This document shows, piece by piece, positions 27,901-36,097 of a stretch of 64,000 nucleotides of DNA. The position numbers were made by a program, and so were the translations under genes. The notes beneath the pieces were generated by a model. The model made no database searches and had not been told where the DNA came from. It was given only the letters and a program-made list of their open reading frames with translations. Every line of letters begins with the position of its first letter. Positions within the stretch are counted from its first letter, which is position 1. This DNA comes from Schleiferilactobacillus shenzhenensis LY-73 (GTDB taxonomy: Bacteria > Bacillota > Bacilli > Lactobacillales > Lactobacillaceae): NCBI RefSeq assembly GCF_000469325.1, contig NZ_KI271589.1:1-64000 (forward strand). The letters run 5' to 3'.

Positions 27901-28653
27901 TTACTTCGCTGCGTAATACTGGGCAAGCTTCTTCTGCCCAATCGTGATGACGTCGTGTGCCCCGGTCGGGTATTCCAACGCTACCGGCACATCCTGGGGC
28001 AGGATGTCCAGGATGTCGCGCCACGGCAGGTCGCCCTCATCCAAGGGGACAGTCACCGGATGGGTGCCCGTGGTCACGTCGTCCTTCACGTGGATGTACC
28101 GCACGAACGGTGCTAGCGATTGCGCTGCAGCGACCGGGTCGGCACCGACGAAGGGCCAGTTGCCTAAGTCGTAGACATACCCTAAGTCCACATGGGCGGC
28201 TTTGATAGCAGTGAGAAAAGCGGTAATGGGCGCCAACGTCCCGCTGGTCTGGGTTTGGTCGTTTTCAATATTGATTTCGATGCCTTGGTCAATCAGCGGA
28301 GTCAAGACGGCAGCCAAATCGCCGGTGAAATGGGCGAAGTCGCCGGTATTCCACTTGATCTTCTTGATCCCTAACTGCTTGCCCTCGTCCAGGTAACCCT
28401 GCAGCTTCGGGTTCACGGCGCCGTCGACGAATACTTCGTCGGGGACGCTGTAGTACAAGGTCACGCCGTGGGCGCGGGCCAGTTGGGCCACGGCTGGAAT
28501 TTCTTCCGTCATATTGCGGAAGTACTCGCGGCGAATCTCAATCGTGTCAAAACCCAGGTCGATCAACTCGGGCATCAGTTCTGCTTGGGACCGGCCGGCT
28601 TGCCATTCGTCGGCCAAGAGCAAAAAGTTAGCGGCAATCATTGGTGTGGTCAT
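27901..28653 (-). CDS. sugar (phosphate) isomerase/epimerase, AP endonuclease 2 fold
   Basis: A 250-residue TIM-barrel protein of the xylose-isomerase-like superfamily. Metal ligands appear as Glu in INIENDQ, Asp in YVYDLGNW, His in RYIHVKDD and Glu in VALEYPTG. Relatives include hydroxypyruvate isomerase, IolE and keto-hexose epimerases. I chose ATG 28653, fixed by AAGGAGGATG. It is the first gene of the operon, directly behind the LacI-type operators, and would convert the imported substrate before phosphorylation; the reaction is not known. Confidence 0.85.
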   Translation of the reverse strand: MTTPMIAANFLLLADEWQAGRSQAELMPELIDLGFDTIEIRREYFRNMTEEIPAVAQLARAHGVTLYYSVPDEVFVDGAVNPKLQGYLDEGKQLGIKKIKWNTGDFAHFTGDLAAVLTPLIDQGIEINIENDQTQTSGTLAPITAFLTAIKAAHVDLGYVYDLGNWPFVGADPVAAAQSLAPFVRYIHVKDDVTTGTHPVTVPLDEGDLPWRDILDILPQDVPVALEYPTGAHDVITIGQKKLAQYYAAK

Positions 28654-28700
28654 GGGACATCCTCCTTCGGATAGGGACCTGCGGGGCTGAGTAAAAAGTG

Positions 28701-28761
28701 GGAAACCGATTTCCCAATCTCTATGGTCAATATAGTAAACCGGTTTCCCTAATCCGTCAAG
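28701..28761 (-). promoter_or_regulatory. operon promoter with two LacI-type operators and an AAGCGCTT core
   Basis: Minus-strand -35 TTGACG (28761-28756) and -10 TACTAT (28738-28733) with a 17-base spacer. Operator 1, GGGAAACCGATTTCCC, at 28701-28716 lies downstream of the start; operator 2, GTAAACCGGTTTCCCT, at 28736-28751 fills the spacer. Both are variants of GGGAAACCGGTTTCCC, and the adjacent LacI protein is the likely ligand. TCAAGCGCTTCC over the -35 resembles a cre site. Confidence 0.82.
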
Positions 28762-28790
28762 CGCTTCCAGAAACTTTTTTGAAGACAACA

Positions 28791-28830
28791 AAAAAAAACG
28801 CCAGCGGACGCTGGGTAACGTCCGTTGGCG
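28791..28830 (-). terminator. terminator of the LacI regulator gene
   Basis: CGCCAACGGACG pairs with CGTCCGCTGGCG on the minus strand (one mismatch), followed by eight T residues. Confidence 0.9.
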
Positions 28831-28844
28831 CAATAATGAATGGC

Positions 28845-29843
28845 TTAAAGTGAGTGGCGCAAATCGAGGGTCGCCGGAATTTCGATGCGCGTCGCCGGGG
28901 CCGGGGTGCCGTTCACGGCCTGGTACAAAAACTCAGCGGCCTTCTGGCCAATCTGCTGGGGATGCTGATTAACGCTGGTGATCCCCGGCCCGGCTAACCG
29001 CGCCCAGTCCCAATCATCGTAGCCGCAGATGCCCAGGTCCCGCGGCGTCTGCAAGCCCTGATCCTGCATCCAGAACAAGGCGGCCATCAGCAGCCGGCCA
29101 TTGGTGGTGAAGACGGCCGGCCGGTGTCCCGGATGGGCCGTCAGCCAGGCGCCGATCATACTGACATCGGCCTCGGCGGCACTATCGCCGTGGGTCTCCA
29201 GCAGTGTCACGGGAATATGGTGGTCTTGGCCCACGTCCGCAAAGCCGCGGTAGCGCAGCATCCGGGACGACACCAATTGCACCGGATTGGCGAAAACGAT
29301 GATGTCCTTGTACCCGGCCCGAATCACCGTTTCCGCTAAGGTCCGGCTGGCGCTGTAATCACTGGAGGCCACGGTGACATGGCGCCGAGGCAGACTGTCC
29401 CGGTCCACGATCACCATGGGGATACCGGCGAGACGGACAAAGTCGTACTGGTGAGAATCCTGACTCATCGGCTGCAGGATGATGCCGTCGACGCCTTGGC
29501 CAATGAGCAGGTGGAGCACCCGTTTCTCCTCCGCCAGATCATTCCCGGCCCCCGCCACCAAAATCTGGTCCCCTGCCTCCTTGGTCACGTCATTGATCCC
29601 CGTGATCAGCAGGGTGGAATAAATATTAGCCAGGTCGGCCACCACCACGCCGATCAGGTGGGTCCGCCGGGACTTCAAGGCACTGGCCTGGCGGTTGGGC
29701 ACGAAACCCAGCTGGGCCACCACCGCCGCGATGCGGTCCCGCGTGGCGGCTGACATGCGTTCAAAGTGCCCGTTTAAGTAACGTGATACCGTGGCCTTAG
29801 AGACATTTGCCGTCTTGGCCACGTCGTCGATCGTGGGTCGCAC
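28845..29843 (-). CDS. LacI-family regulator of the sugar-acid operon
   Basis: A 332-residue LacI/GalR protein: HTH TIDDVAKTANVSKATVSRYL, hinge region SALKSRR, and a sugar-binding domain ending RIEIPATLDLR. It lies immediately upstream of the seven-gene operon on the same strand, with its own terminator, and the operators between them (GGGAAACC half-sites) are the likely targets. By position it resembles KdgR/RegR-type regulators of ketodeoxygluconate genes in Gram-positives. The inducer is unknown. Confidence 0.9.
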   Translation of the reverse strand: MRPTIDDVAKTANVSKATVSRYLNGHFERMSAATRDRIAAVVAQLGFVPNRQASALKSRRTHLIGVVVADLANIYSTLLITGINDVTKEAGDQILVAGAGNDLAEEKRVLHLLIGQGVDGIILQPMSQDSHQYDFVRLAGIPMVIVDRDSLPRRHVTVASSDYSASRTLAETVIRAGYKDIIVFANPVQLVSSRMLRYRGFADVGQDHHIPVTLLETHGDSAAEADVSMIGAWLTAHPGHRPAVFTTNGRLLMAALFWMQDQGLQTPRDLGICGYDDWDWARLAGPGITSVNQHPQQIGQKAAEFLYQAVNGTPAPATRIEIPATLDLRHSL

Positions 29844-29885
29844 TTTTCTCCCCTGCTTTCTCGTATGATGATTCCTACGATACCA

Positions 29886-31865
29886 TTAATAGGCAATCAT
29901 CGGCAGCTCCGTGACTAGCGGCGCAGTGGGCTGGGCCTCACCGGCGTTGATGGCGTCGATGTGCTGGGCCGTGGCGCGCACCGCCGCGCCCAGTGCCTCG
30001 TAGGGCTGACTGCAGATATCGAACAGACCAATGTTGTAATTCTCCCCATCGAAGCGGCCCAGGGCGAACTGGTCATAGGCCTGGAAGTAGTGGCAGCCGA
30101 CGCCGTTGGGCGTGGCGGCCACCGCTTCGCAGTAATGGCGGAAGGCGGTGCCCCGGTCGGCCTGGCTGCTGACGGCTTCCAGGCCCGTGGCGGTTGGTCC
30201 AGCGTCCAGCGCGCCGAAGTGAAATTCGCCGATCATCACCGGTCGATCCACCCCCAGCGCCCGAATCTGGTCCAGTTCCTTGGTGGGATCCATGGCGTAA
30301 CAGTTGATCGAAAAGACATCGTAGTCTTCCCACCCAGCGATCAAGTCCGGATCAGAGACCCAGGCCCAGCGCATGCCCAGAATCAGGTGGTTCGGATCCA
30401 CCGCCCGGCAAGCGGCCGCCGGCACACTGACGTACTGCTTGACCATCTGGCGAGAAAAGGCCCGCAGGTCTTGGTCCGCCGCGGCCGGTACCGCGGCCGT
30501 CGTGTAGAGCTGGTCGAAACTGGTGAAGTCCGTGTGCCAAGCAGCGTTCAGGTCCACAATCTTCCCGTGGTATTGGGCTGTCAGTACCGCCACCAGTTTT
30601 TCCTTGGTGGCCGTCCGGGCCGGGTTGGCCAATACTTCGGCGCCCAGGTTCAAGTGGTCAACGAACGCCCAGCTGGGTTCATTTCTCAAGAAATACCCGA
30701 TCATCCAGGGGTCATCCTTCTTGGCCGCTAAGGCCGCGGCGCTCTTCTGCGCCTCGGCGGTGTACTCCGGGGCGAAAACGTCCGGAAAGTCGCGGAAGAT
30801 GTGGACGGCCGTATCCGGGAACTGCGGCAGCATCGTCACGTAAGGTAGCGCCTGCCGGCGGAGCAATGCCCGGTCGCTCCAGTTGCCAATGGTGTTGATG
30901 CCCAATCCGCGCAGCTGGTGCAGCATCATCTCCTGCCAGCGCTCGTACCAGTGACTGCCAAACGCCCGCTGGAGGTTGGCCTGGGTGAAGGCGAAGCTCT
31001 CCACCGGCTTGCCCGCTGGCGTGTGCCCAGTGGCGAAGAAATGGGTGTACTCCGGGTCGCTGTGTTCCGGCAGCCACTCTAAGTAATTATGGATGCCCTC
31101 AATGCGGCAGTCGTTAGCCGCACCGACGCAATCCACACCCAGGCTGAAGAAGGCATTGCCGGCAGGGTCGGTCAGATACCAGCGGTCGGCCGCCTTCTTG
31201 GTGGCGAAGAACCCTGTCCCGGGGGTCAGCGGCTGGGTCAAGCTGCCGCCGTACTTATCCCAGCTGCTGACCGGCAGCGCCGGCTCCTCGTCAGCAGCCT
31301 TGGTCAGCCGCTGCTGCAGCTCGGTCTCCGAATGGATCTTCTCGGGCCAGTCCTTGTTCGCGTTCTGGCCGAACTGATCCACCAGCACCTTCTGGTCCAA
31401 ACCGATGCGCGGATAGTCATTCGTGTACCGCAAGTTGGTGACGTGCAGCGTGGTCACTGCCGCGGTGGGCAGCGGGGCCAGTTCCATCCGCGTAATATCC
31501 GCCAGAGCCACCGCGTGGCCATGGCAGACGACCTTCAGACCGCCGACCGGCGCATCGGGGAAGAGCACGTCGCCGCGGAACCAGGCTTTGTCGATTACTA
31601 TCGTGCTGCGCACCTCAGGCAGGATACCGAAGCGGATCGTCATCGCCGGGTCTTTCTCCCCCGTCGTGTAGATCAGCAGGTTCAAGGCCATGCTGTTCGC
31701 AGAAGCCGGCCGCAGCACTGCTGTGAGGTAACGTTCTGCGGCAGAGGCGAAGCCGGTCACGTCAATGCCCCCGCCCAGCCGGCCAGTCAGGCTGAAGCCG
31801 CCTGTCTCCGCGGTGAACTGAGTTTGGCCGACGACGTCTGCCGCCGTCATTTGAATATGGGTCAT
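29886..31865 (-). CDS. cytoplasmic GH50/agarase-like glycoside hydrolase
   Basis: A 659-residue protein with an N-terminal beta-sandwich (~1-160) and a TIM barrel. Motifs recall GH50 beta-agarases: VDQFGQNANKDWPEKI, KAADRWYLTDPAGNAFFSLG, the acid/base Glu in IGYFLRNEPSW and the nucleophile Glu in VMIGEFHFGALD. No signal peptide is present, so substrates must be imported oligosaccharides. Identification as GH50-like is by motif recollection; a related clan GH-A beta-galactosidase is possible. It precedes the LacI gene by 43 bases, linking it to the sugar-acid locus. AAAGGA lies 13 bases before the ATG, a long spacing. Confidence 0.72.
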   Translation of the reverse strand: MTHIQMTAADVVGQTQFTAETGGFSLTGRLGGGIDVTGFASAAERYLTAVLRPASANSMALNLLIYTTGEKDPAMTIRFGILPEVRSTIVIDKAWFRGDVLFPDAPVGGLKVVCHGHAVALADITRMELAPLPTAAVTTLHVTNLRYTNDYPRIGLDQKVLVDQFGQNANKDWPEKIHSETELQQRLTKAADEEPALPVSSWDKYGGSLTQPLTPGTGFFATKKAADRWYLTDPAGNAFFSLGVDCVGAANDCRIEGIHNYLEWLPEHSDPEYTHFFATGHTPAGKPVESFAFTQANLQRAFGSHWYERWQEMMLHQLRGLGINTIGNWSDRALLRRQALPYVTMLPQFPDTAVHIFRDFPDVFAPEYTAEAQKSAAALAAKKDDPWMIGYFLRNEPSWAFVDHLNLGAEVLANPARTATKEKLVAVLTAQYHGKIVDLNAAWHTDFTSFDQLYTTAAVPAAADQDLRAFSRQMVKQYVSVPAAACRAVDPNHLILGMRWAWVSDPDLIAGWEDYDVFSINCYAMDPTKELDQIRALGVDRPVMIGEFHFGALDAGPTATGLEAVSSQADRGTAFRHYCEAVAATPNGVGCHYFQAYDQFALGRFDGENYNIGLFDICSQPYEALGAAVRATAQHIDAINAGEAQPTAPLVTELPMIAY

Positions 31866-31897
31866 GGATTCAATGCATTCCTTTCTTCAGTAAGAAA

Positions 31898-31911
31898 TGA
31901 AGCGCTTAACA
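31898..31911. promoter_or_regulatory. LacI/CcpA-type operator before the GH50-like gene
   Basis: TGAAGCGCTTAACA contains the same AAGCGCTT core seen at the sucrose promoter and over the -35 of the sugar-acid operon. It lies 33 bases before the start codon. Confidence 0.5.
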
Positions 31912-31959
31912 GTCTTATCTTACCATGCAAACGGCGGGGATTCGCGCGGCTTTTCCCAT

Positions 31960-31988
31960 TTGCGAACCAGAAATGTACTTGTTATAAT
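31960..31988 (+). promoter_or_regulatory. promoter of the antisense RNA
   Basis: TTGCGA (31960-31965), 17-base spacer, TATAAT (31983-31988). No open reading frame with a ribosome site follows, which indicates an RNA gene. Confidence 0.72.
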
Positions 31989-31994
31989 GTAGAT

Positions 31995-32115
31995 ACAAAA
32001 GAGGCCGGTGTGCGTGAGAACACCGACCAGTGCAAACCGCTTTAAGAGCGGCGACCAAGTTTCAGACGGTAAAGCCTGCCTTCAACCTGCTCAAGTTAAG
32101 GGACAGGCTTTTTTG
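31995..32115 (+). ncRNA. antisense RNA of a type I toxin-antitoxin locus
   Basis: About 120 nt from a strong promoter to a terminator in which AGCCTG (32073-32078) pairs with CAGGCT (32104-32109), with further pairing inside, then T6. Other hairpins occur at 32006-32027 (CGGTGT/ACACCG) and 32038-32053 (CCGCTTTAAGAGCGG). It converges on the toxin gene and stops at its stop codon, so it is complementary to the 3' untranslated part of the toxin mRNA. This is the TxpA/RatA and Fst/RNAII arrangement. Boundaries are predicted. Confidence 0.68.
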
Positions 32116-32202
32116 TTATTTTTCGTTGTGCTTGTCGCTCATAATGGTTGCGATGAGCATGCCAAACGCAATCATGAGCGACAAGACCTGATACAGATCC
32201 AC
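32116..32202 (-). CDS. small hydrophobic type I toxin, holin-like toxin family
   Basis: A 28-residue peptide with GTG start: one membrane helix (about 3-21, VLSLMIAFGMLIATIM) and a charged tail SDKHNEK. The LMIAFGM core is typical of the putative holin-like toxins of Gram-positives. GAAAGG lies 11 bases before the GTG. A minus-strand promoter (TTGTTG at 32335-32330, 18 bases, TATGAT at 32311-32306) gives a leader of about 95 nt. A longer in-frame reading back to 32364 exists but crosses this promoter. Expression is expected to depolarise the membrane unless the convergent antisense RNA blocks it. Confidence 0.7.
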   Translation of the reverse strand: MDLYQVLSLMIAFGMLIATIMSDKHNEK

Positions 32203-32338
32203 GCTGTGGAAAACCTTTCTTTGGATTGGTTCCAATCCCCATGGCGTCACTTCCTCCAGGGCTAACCCACAGCCGCCGTCCATAAAACTTCTGCTTAGAT
32301 GGTATATCATAGTCCATTTTTTACATCGACAACAAAAT

Positions 32339-32380
32339 AGCCGGCCAAAAAGTGGGAATCCCACTGATTGGCCGGCTTTT
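32339..32380. terminator. hairpin downstream of the malate permease gene
   Basis: AGCCGGCCAA (32339-32348) pairs with TTGGCCGGCT (32368-32377), with T-rich flanks both ways. It ends the malolactic operon on the minus strand and insulates it from the toxin locus. Confidence 0.8.
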
Positions 32381-32400
32381 CTTAACCCTTCATCAAATCT

Positions 32401-33384
32401 CTAAATGTTCTGTACCAATACCATCACGATTGGTACCACAATGGCGAAGAGTACGGTCGACGTGGTGACCACATTGGTCGCATACTTCACATCACCATGA
32501 CCGTTATCCGCCAAAATCGGTAGAACCGCGAGCCCGGGGGCTGACGCTTGCACGATCAGCGTCTGGGCCTCCAAACTCGGTACGTGGAAACCCAGCTGCA
32601 TGCCGCCGAGGATCAGCAGCGTGATGAACGCCGGCGCCGCCACGAAGCGGCCCAGCAACGCCACCACCGTATCCCGGTCGAAGCGGATGGACGTCAGCCC
32701 AGCATCGGCCAGGATGATCCCGATATAGACCAAGGACAACGGGGTCACCAGACTGCCAACGTAATCCAGCGCGTTGATCAGGAAACTGAGCCAGCTGACC
32801 TGCATCACGTCGAAGGGCAGAAACATGAAGACAAGTGCCACTAAGAACCCCAACAGGGGCGGCGGCAGCAGTTTCTTCCAGTTGAACGCCGCCTTGGTGC
32901 CGCTGCCGGCCACCTTGGTCGGGTCGTCCCAGGACATCAGAAACGCACCCAGGGTCCAGGTGGAAACGGTGTTGACGACGTAGTACATCAAGAAGTACGC
33001 CGTCGCCTTGTCGCCAAACAAGGCAATGTTCAGCGGCAGACCGATGAATATCGTGTTGGCGTTGACGAACATGTTGATGAACGTCCCCCGCCGGCCCGGC
33101 CGCACCTTGAGCAGCTTGACCAGGGCGAAGGCCAGCAGGTAGCCCAAGGCGACGCCGCCGAAGCCGTACACCAGGCCCGAGGAAAGACTGATTAGTTTAC
33201 TAGCGGTCAGCCGCTTCAAGACGCTGGTGAAGATCGACGCCGGCAGGGCGATCTGCATTAAGAGTTTAGAAATCGTCCCGGCGAAGTTGTCGTCGAACCA
33301 TTTCTTCTCCCGCAGAATATATCCCAGCGCAATGATCAGGACGATGGTGAGAATGCTTTGAACGGAAGTGAATAGTGCCGTCAT
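32401..33384 (-). CDS. mleP: malate permease, auxin efflux carrier (AEC) family
   Basis: A 327-residue membrane protein with about ten spans in two five-helix halves, starting VQSILTIVLIIALGYILREKKWF as in AEC carriers; the mid-helix proline in IALPASIF is characteristic. MleP of malolactic lactic acid bacteria belongs to this family and moves malate in and lactate out. It begins 6 bases after the malolactic enzyme gene, so the two are one operon. Specificity is inferred from this context. Confidence 0.9.
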   Translation of the reverse strand: MTALFTSVQSILTIVLIIALGYILREKKWFDDNFAGTISKLLMQIALPASIFTSVLKRLTASKLISLSSGLVYGFGGVALGYLLAFALVKLLKVRPGRRGTFINMFVNANTIFIGLPLNIALFGDKATAYFLMYYVVNTVSTWTLGAFLMSWDDPTKVAGSGTKAAFNWKKLLPPPLLGFLVALVFMFLPFDVMQVSWLSFLINALDYVGSLVTPLSLVYIGIILADAGLTSIRFDRDTVVALLGRFVAAPAFITLLILGGMQLGFHVPSLEAQTLIVQASAPGLAVLPILADNGHGDVKYATNVVTTSTVLFAIVVPIVMVLVQNI

Positions 33385-33390
33385 AGGGCT

Positions 33391-35040
33391 TTACTCACCC
33401 GCCTTAATTGGTGCGTACGCTGGAACCCAGGTGCTGTTGCGCACCGCTTGAGCCACGTCGGGGATGGCTTCCTGGTTCAGCTTCTCCGCCACCGCTTCTT
33501 TGGCCGTGGCCACCGCCACGGTCTGGCTGAAGGCCGCCAGCTGGGAAACCGGCGGCAATACCGCGGCCCCCGGCTGACTGGCATCCACGATCCCGCCCAG
33601 GCTGTGGGCCGCCGCGGAGATCATGCCGTCGGTCAAGAGCTTGGCCGTCGACGCGATGGTGCCCAAGCCCAGGCCGGGGTAAACCAGGGCATTGTTGGCC
33701 TGGCCGATGGCATACGTCACCCCGTTGTATTCTACCGGTGCCGCCGGAATGCCTGTGGCGACTAGGGCTTGGCCGTTGCTCCAGCGAATCAGGTCGGCCG
33801 CCTTGGCCTCGGCCAGTTTGGTCGGGTTGGACAGCGGAAAGATGATCGGCCGCGGCGTGTGAGCGGCCATTTCTTTCACGATGTCTTCCGTGAACGTGCC
33901 TGGAACGGTGGAGGTGCCGACCAGGATGGTCGGATGCACCGCCCTGACCGCCGCCGCCAGATTCGTCAGTTCAGCGGCGTTGGCGAACTCGCTGCGGGAA
34001 CGGGCGAAGGGCTTCTGCTCCGGCGTCAAGTCGGTCATATCATCGAACAGCAGACCCTGCTTATCCACCAGGTAGAAATGCTTCCGGGCTTCCGCCGGGG
34101 CCATCCCTTGCTGGATGAATTCTTCGTAGATCCGTTGGGTGATCCCGGCGCCGGCGGTCCCGGCCCCGAAGCTCATGTAGACTTGGTCGGTCATCTTTTC
34201 GCCAGAAATGTTCAGTGCCCCAAGGATCCCGGCCAGAGTGATAATACCGGTCCCTTGAATATCGTCGTTAAACACGGTGATTTTGTCCTTGTACTGGTTC
34301 AAAATATCAGCGGCGTTGCTGCGGCCGAAGTCTTCGAAGTGCAGGTATAACTTGGGGAAGAGTTTCTCGGCAGTCGTGACGAACTGGTCAACGAAGGCGT
34401 GGTACGGCTTACCGTAGACGCGTTTCTTTCTTAACCCCAGGTACAAGTCGTCATTGAGCAGGGCCTCATTGTTCGTGCCCGCATCGAGGACGACGGGGAG
34501 CACCTGGCTAGGGTCGATGCCGGCCGCGGCGGTGTAAACCATCAGCTTGCCGACGGCGATATCGACACCCTGAGTGCCCCAATCGCCGATGCCGAGGATG
34601 CCCTCACCGTCCGTGACGACGATCAGGCGAATGTCCCGCCCGGCCGCGCTGTTCGTCAGCGCCGCTTCGATGTTCTCGGGATGATCGATGTCCAAGTATG
34701 TGGCATTCTGCGGTTCCACGAACAGCGCACTGTAATTCTCAATCGTGTCCGCAATCGTCGGATCATAGACGATGGGCATGAACTCGTTAACGTGTTCGCT
34801 GAACAGCTTGAAGAACAGCACGTGGTTGGTGTTGAAGATAGTCATCAGGAAGATGCGCTTCTCCAAGTCGGTCTGCTTATGCTGGTACTGGGCATAGACC
34901 TGCTTCAGTTGCTGGGCCAGCGTCTGCACCGCTGGCGGTAACAGGCCGTTCAAGCCTAACGCCGTGCGTTCCTCCGAAGTGAAGGCGGTGCCTTTGTTCA
35001 GAAAAGGGGTGTGCAGTAATTGTTCCGGTGTGTATGTCAT
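33391..35040 (-). CDS. mleS: malolactic enzyme
   Basis: A 549-residue malic/malolactic enzyme. It closely matches lactic acid bacterial MleS through [11 protein letters not shown]-like opening ([16 protein letters not shown]), [55 protein letters not shown] and the NAD site GAGTAGAGI. It decarboxylates L-malate to L-lactate with NAD and Mn2+, raising pH and generating proton motive force with the permease. I chose ATG 35040, placed after GGGAGG, rather than the in-frame start at 35058. A LysR regulator is divergent. Confidence 0.95.
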   Translation of the reverse strand: MTYTPEQLLHTPFLNKGTAFTSEERTALGLNGLLPPAVQTLAQQLKQVYAQYQHKQTDLEKRIFLMTIFNTNHVLFFKLFSEHVNEFMPIVYDPTIADTIENYSALFVEPQNATYLDIDHPENIEAALTNSAAGRDIRLIVVTDGEGILGIGDWGTQGVDIAVGKLMVYTAAAGIDPSQVLPVVLDAGTNNEALLNDDLYLGLRKKRVYGKPYHAFVDQFVTTAEKLFPKLYLHFEDFGRSNAADILNQYKDKITVFNDDIQGTGIITLAGILGALNISGEKMTDQVYMSFGAGTAGAGITQRIYEEFIQQGMAPAEARKHFYLVDKQGLLFDDMTDLTPEQKPFARSRSEFANAAELTNLAAAVRAVHPTILVGTSTVPGTFTEDIVKEMAAHTPRPIIFPLSNPTKLAEAKAADLIRWSNGQALVATGIPAAPVEYNGVTYAIGQANNALVYPGLGLGTIASTAKLLTDGMISAAAHSLGGIVDASQPGAAVLPPVSQLAAFSQTVAVATAKEAVAEKLNQEAIPDVAQAVRNSTWVPAYAPIKAGE

Positions 35041-35114
35041 AGTGAATAAACCTCCCAATTTGTCTGTCTCTTGATCACACCGATGACTCTACACCCCGGA
35101 ATTTCTTATTGTCA

Positions 35115-35129
35115 CACGGCCTGGCCGTG
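35115..35129. promoter_or_regulatory. palindrome between mleS and its LysR regulator
   Basis: CACGGCCTGGCCGTG is a perfect palindrome around one base, flanked by TTATTGT and ATAAGA that extend the symmetry. It sits in the 123-base divergent region just upstream of a TATAAG -10 for the regulator gene and is the probable LysR-type binding site. Confidence 0.6.
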
Positions 35130-35163
35130 ATAAGATACCCTTATAAGAGGGGAGCCGCTGACC

Positions 35164-36039
35164 ATGAACACGCGTGACTTAGCATATTTTGTTCAACTCG
35201 TCGACCTGGGGAACTTCACCCAGGCCGCCCACCATTTTGGGGTCACCCAGCCGACCATCACCCAGGCGGTGAAGCGGCTGGAGGATGAATTCGGGACCAC
35301 GCTGATCCACCGGGATCAGAGCCACGCCGCCCTCACAGTCACGCCGGCGGGCCGCCAGTTGTACCGCCACGCCCAGACCATCGGCCGGGAACTGACCCTC
35401 GCCCAGACCGAGATCGATCATTTGCAGGAAGAAAAGATTCGGTTCGGTCTGCCGCCCATCATCGGGACCTATTACTTCCCTAAAATCGCCGGCCGGCTGG
35501 TCGCTGCGGGCTTGACGGAACACCTCGTGACCCAAAGCGGCGGCTCAGACACGCTGCTGGCGATGCTCAAAAACGGCAGCATCGACATCGCCTTGCTGGG
35601 CAGCAGCGGGCCGCTCACGGTCCCGGGACTGACGGTCACACCGTTGGCTAGCGCGCCTTTCACGATCATTGTCCCGGTGGGTCATCCCCTCGCACAGCAA
35701 TCTGCGCTTAGTTTAGCGGAACTGGCCGACCAGCCTTTCGTTGTCTTGGCCGAGGGCTTCGTCCACGACCAGGCGTTGCGTTGGTTCACCGCCGCGGACA
35801 GCATCCGGCCCAATATTGTCTACCGCAGTGGGGACGTCGGCACCGTCAAGCAGATGATTGCCCAGGGGGTGGGCATCGGTTTTCTCACCGCCATGGCGGT
35901 CGCACCCGCGGACGGACTGGTGACGATCCCCATCCGCCAGCCGGACCAGCCCCGGTTCACGATCTCCGCCGTGCGCCGCACGGACTTGGTGCTGTCGCCG
36001 ACACTGCGGGCCTTCCAAGACGAATTGACCCGGGACTAG
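35164..36039 (+). CDS. mleR: LysR-family regulator of the malolactic operon
   Basis: A 291-residue LysR protein: winged HTH in residues 1-60 (FVQLVDLGNFTQAAHHFGVTQPTITQAVKRLEDEFG), linker helix, then a two-lobe effector domain from about 90. Divergent placement beside mleS and mleP matches MleR of Lactococcus and other malolactic bacteria, where it activates the operon with malate. GAGGGGAGCC precedes the ATG. Confidence 0.92.
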   Translation: MNTRDLAYFVQLVDLGNFTQAAHHFGVTQPTITQAVKRLEDEFGTTLIHRDQSHAALTVTPAGRQLYRHAQTIGRELTLAQTEIDHLQEEKIRFGLPPIIGTYYFPKIAGRLVAAGLTEHLVTQSGGSDTLLAMLKNGSIDIALLGSSGPLTVPGLTVTPLASAPFTIIVPVGHPLAQQSALSLAELADQPFVVLAEGFVHDQALRWFTAADSIRPNIVYRSGDVGTVKQMIAQGVGIGFLTAMAVAPADGLVTIPIRQPDQPRFTISAVRRTDLVLSPTLRAFQDELTRD

Positions 36040-36097
36040 GCAGAATGAGCCTAGCACTGATCATAGAATGCTGAATATAATGGGGAGGGAATAGCTG

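Noticed and set aside
31995-32115. Riboswitch or tRNA-like leader at the plus-strand hairpins
   Set aside because: No gene follows on the plus strand, and the RNA converges on a toxin gene, so antisense RNA is the better reading.
32116-32364. 82-codon version of the holin-like toxin
   Set aside because: The N-terminal extension crosses the predicted promoter and is not hydrophobic or family-like; the GTG start with a GAAAGG site gives the typical size.
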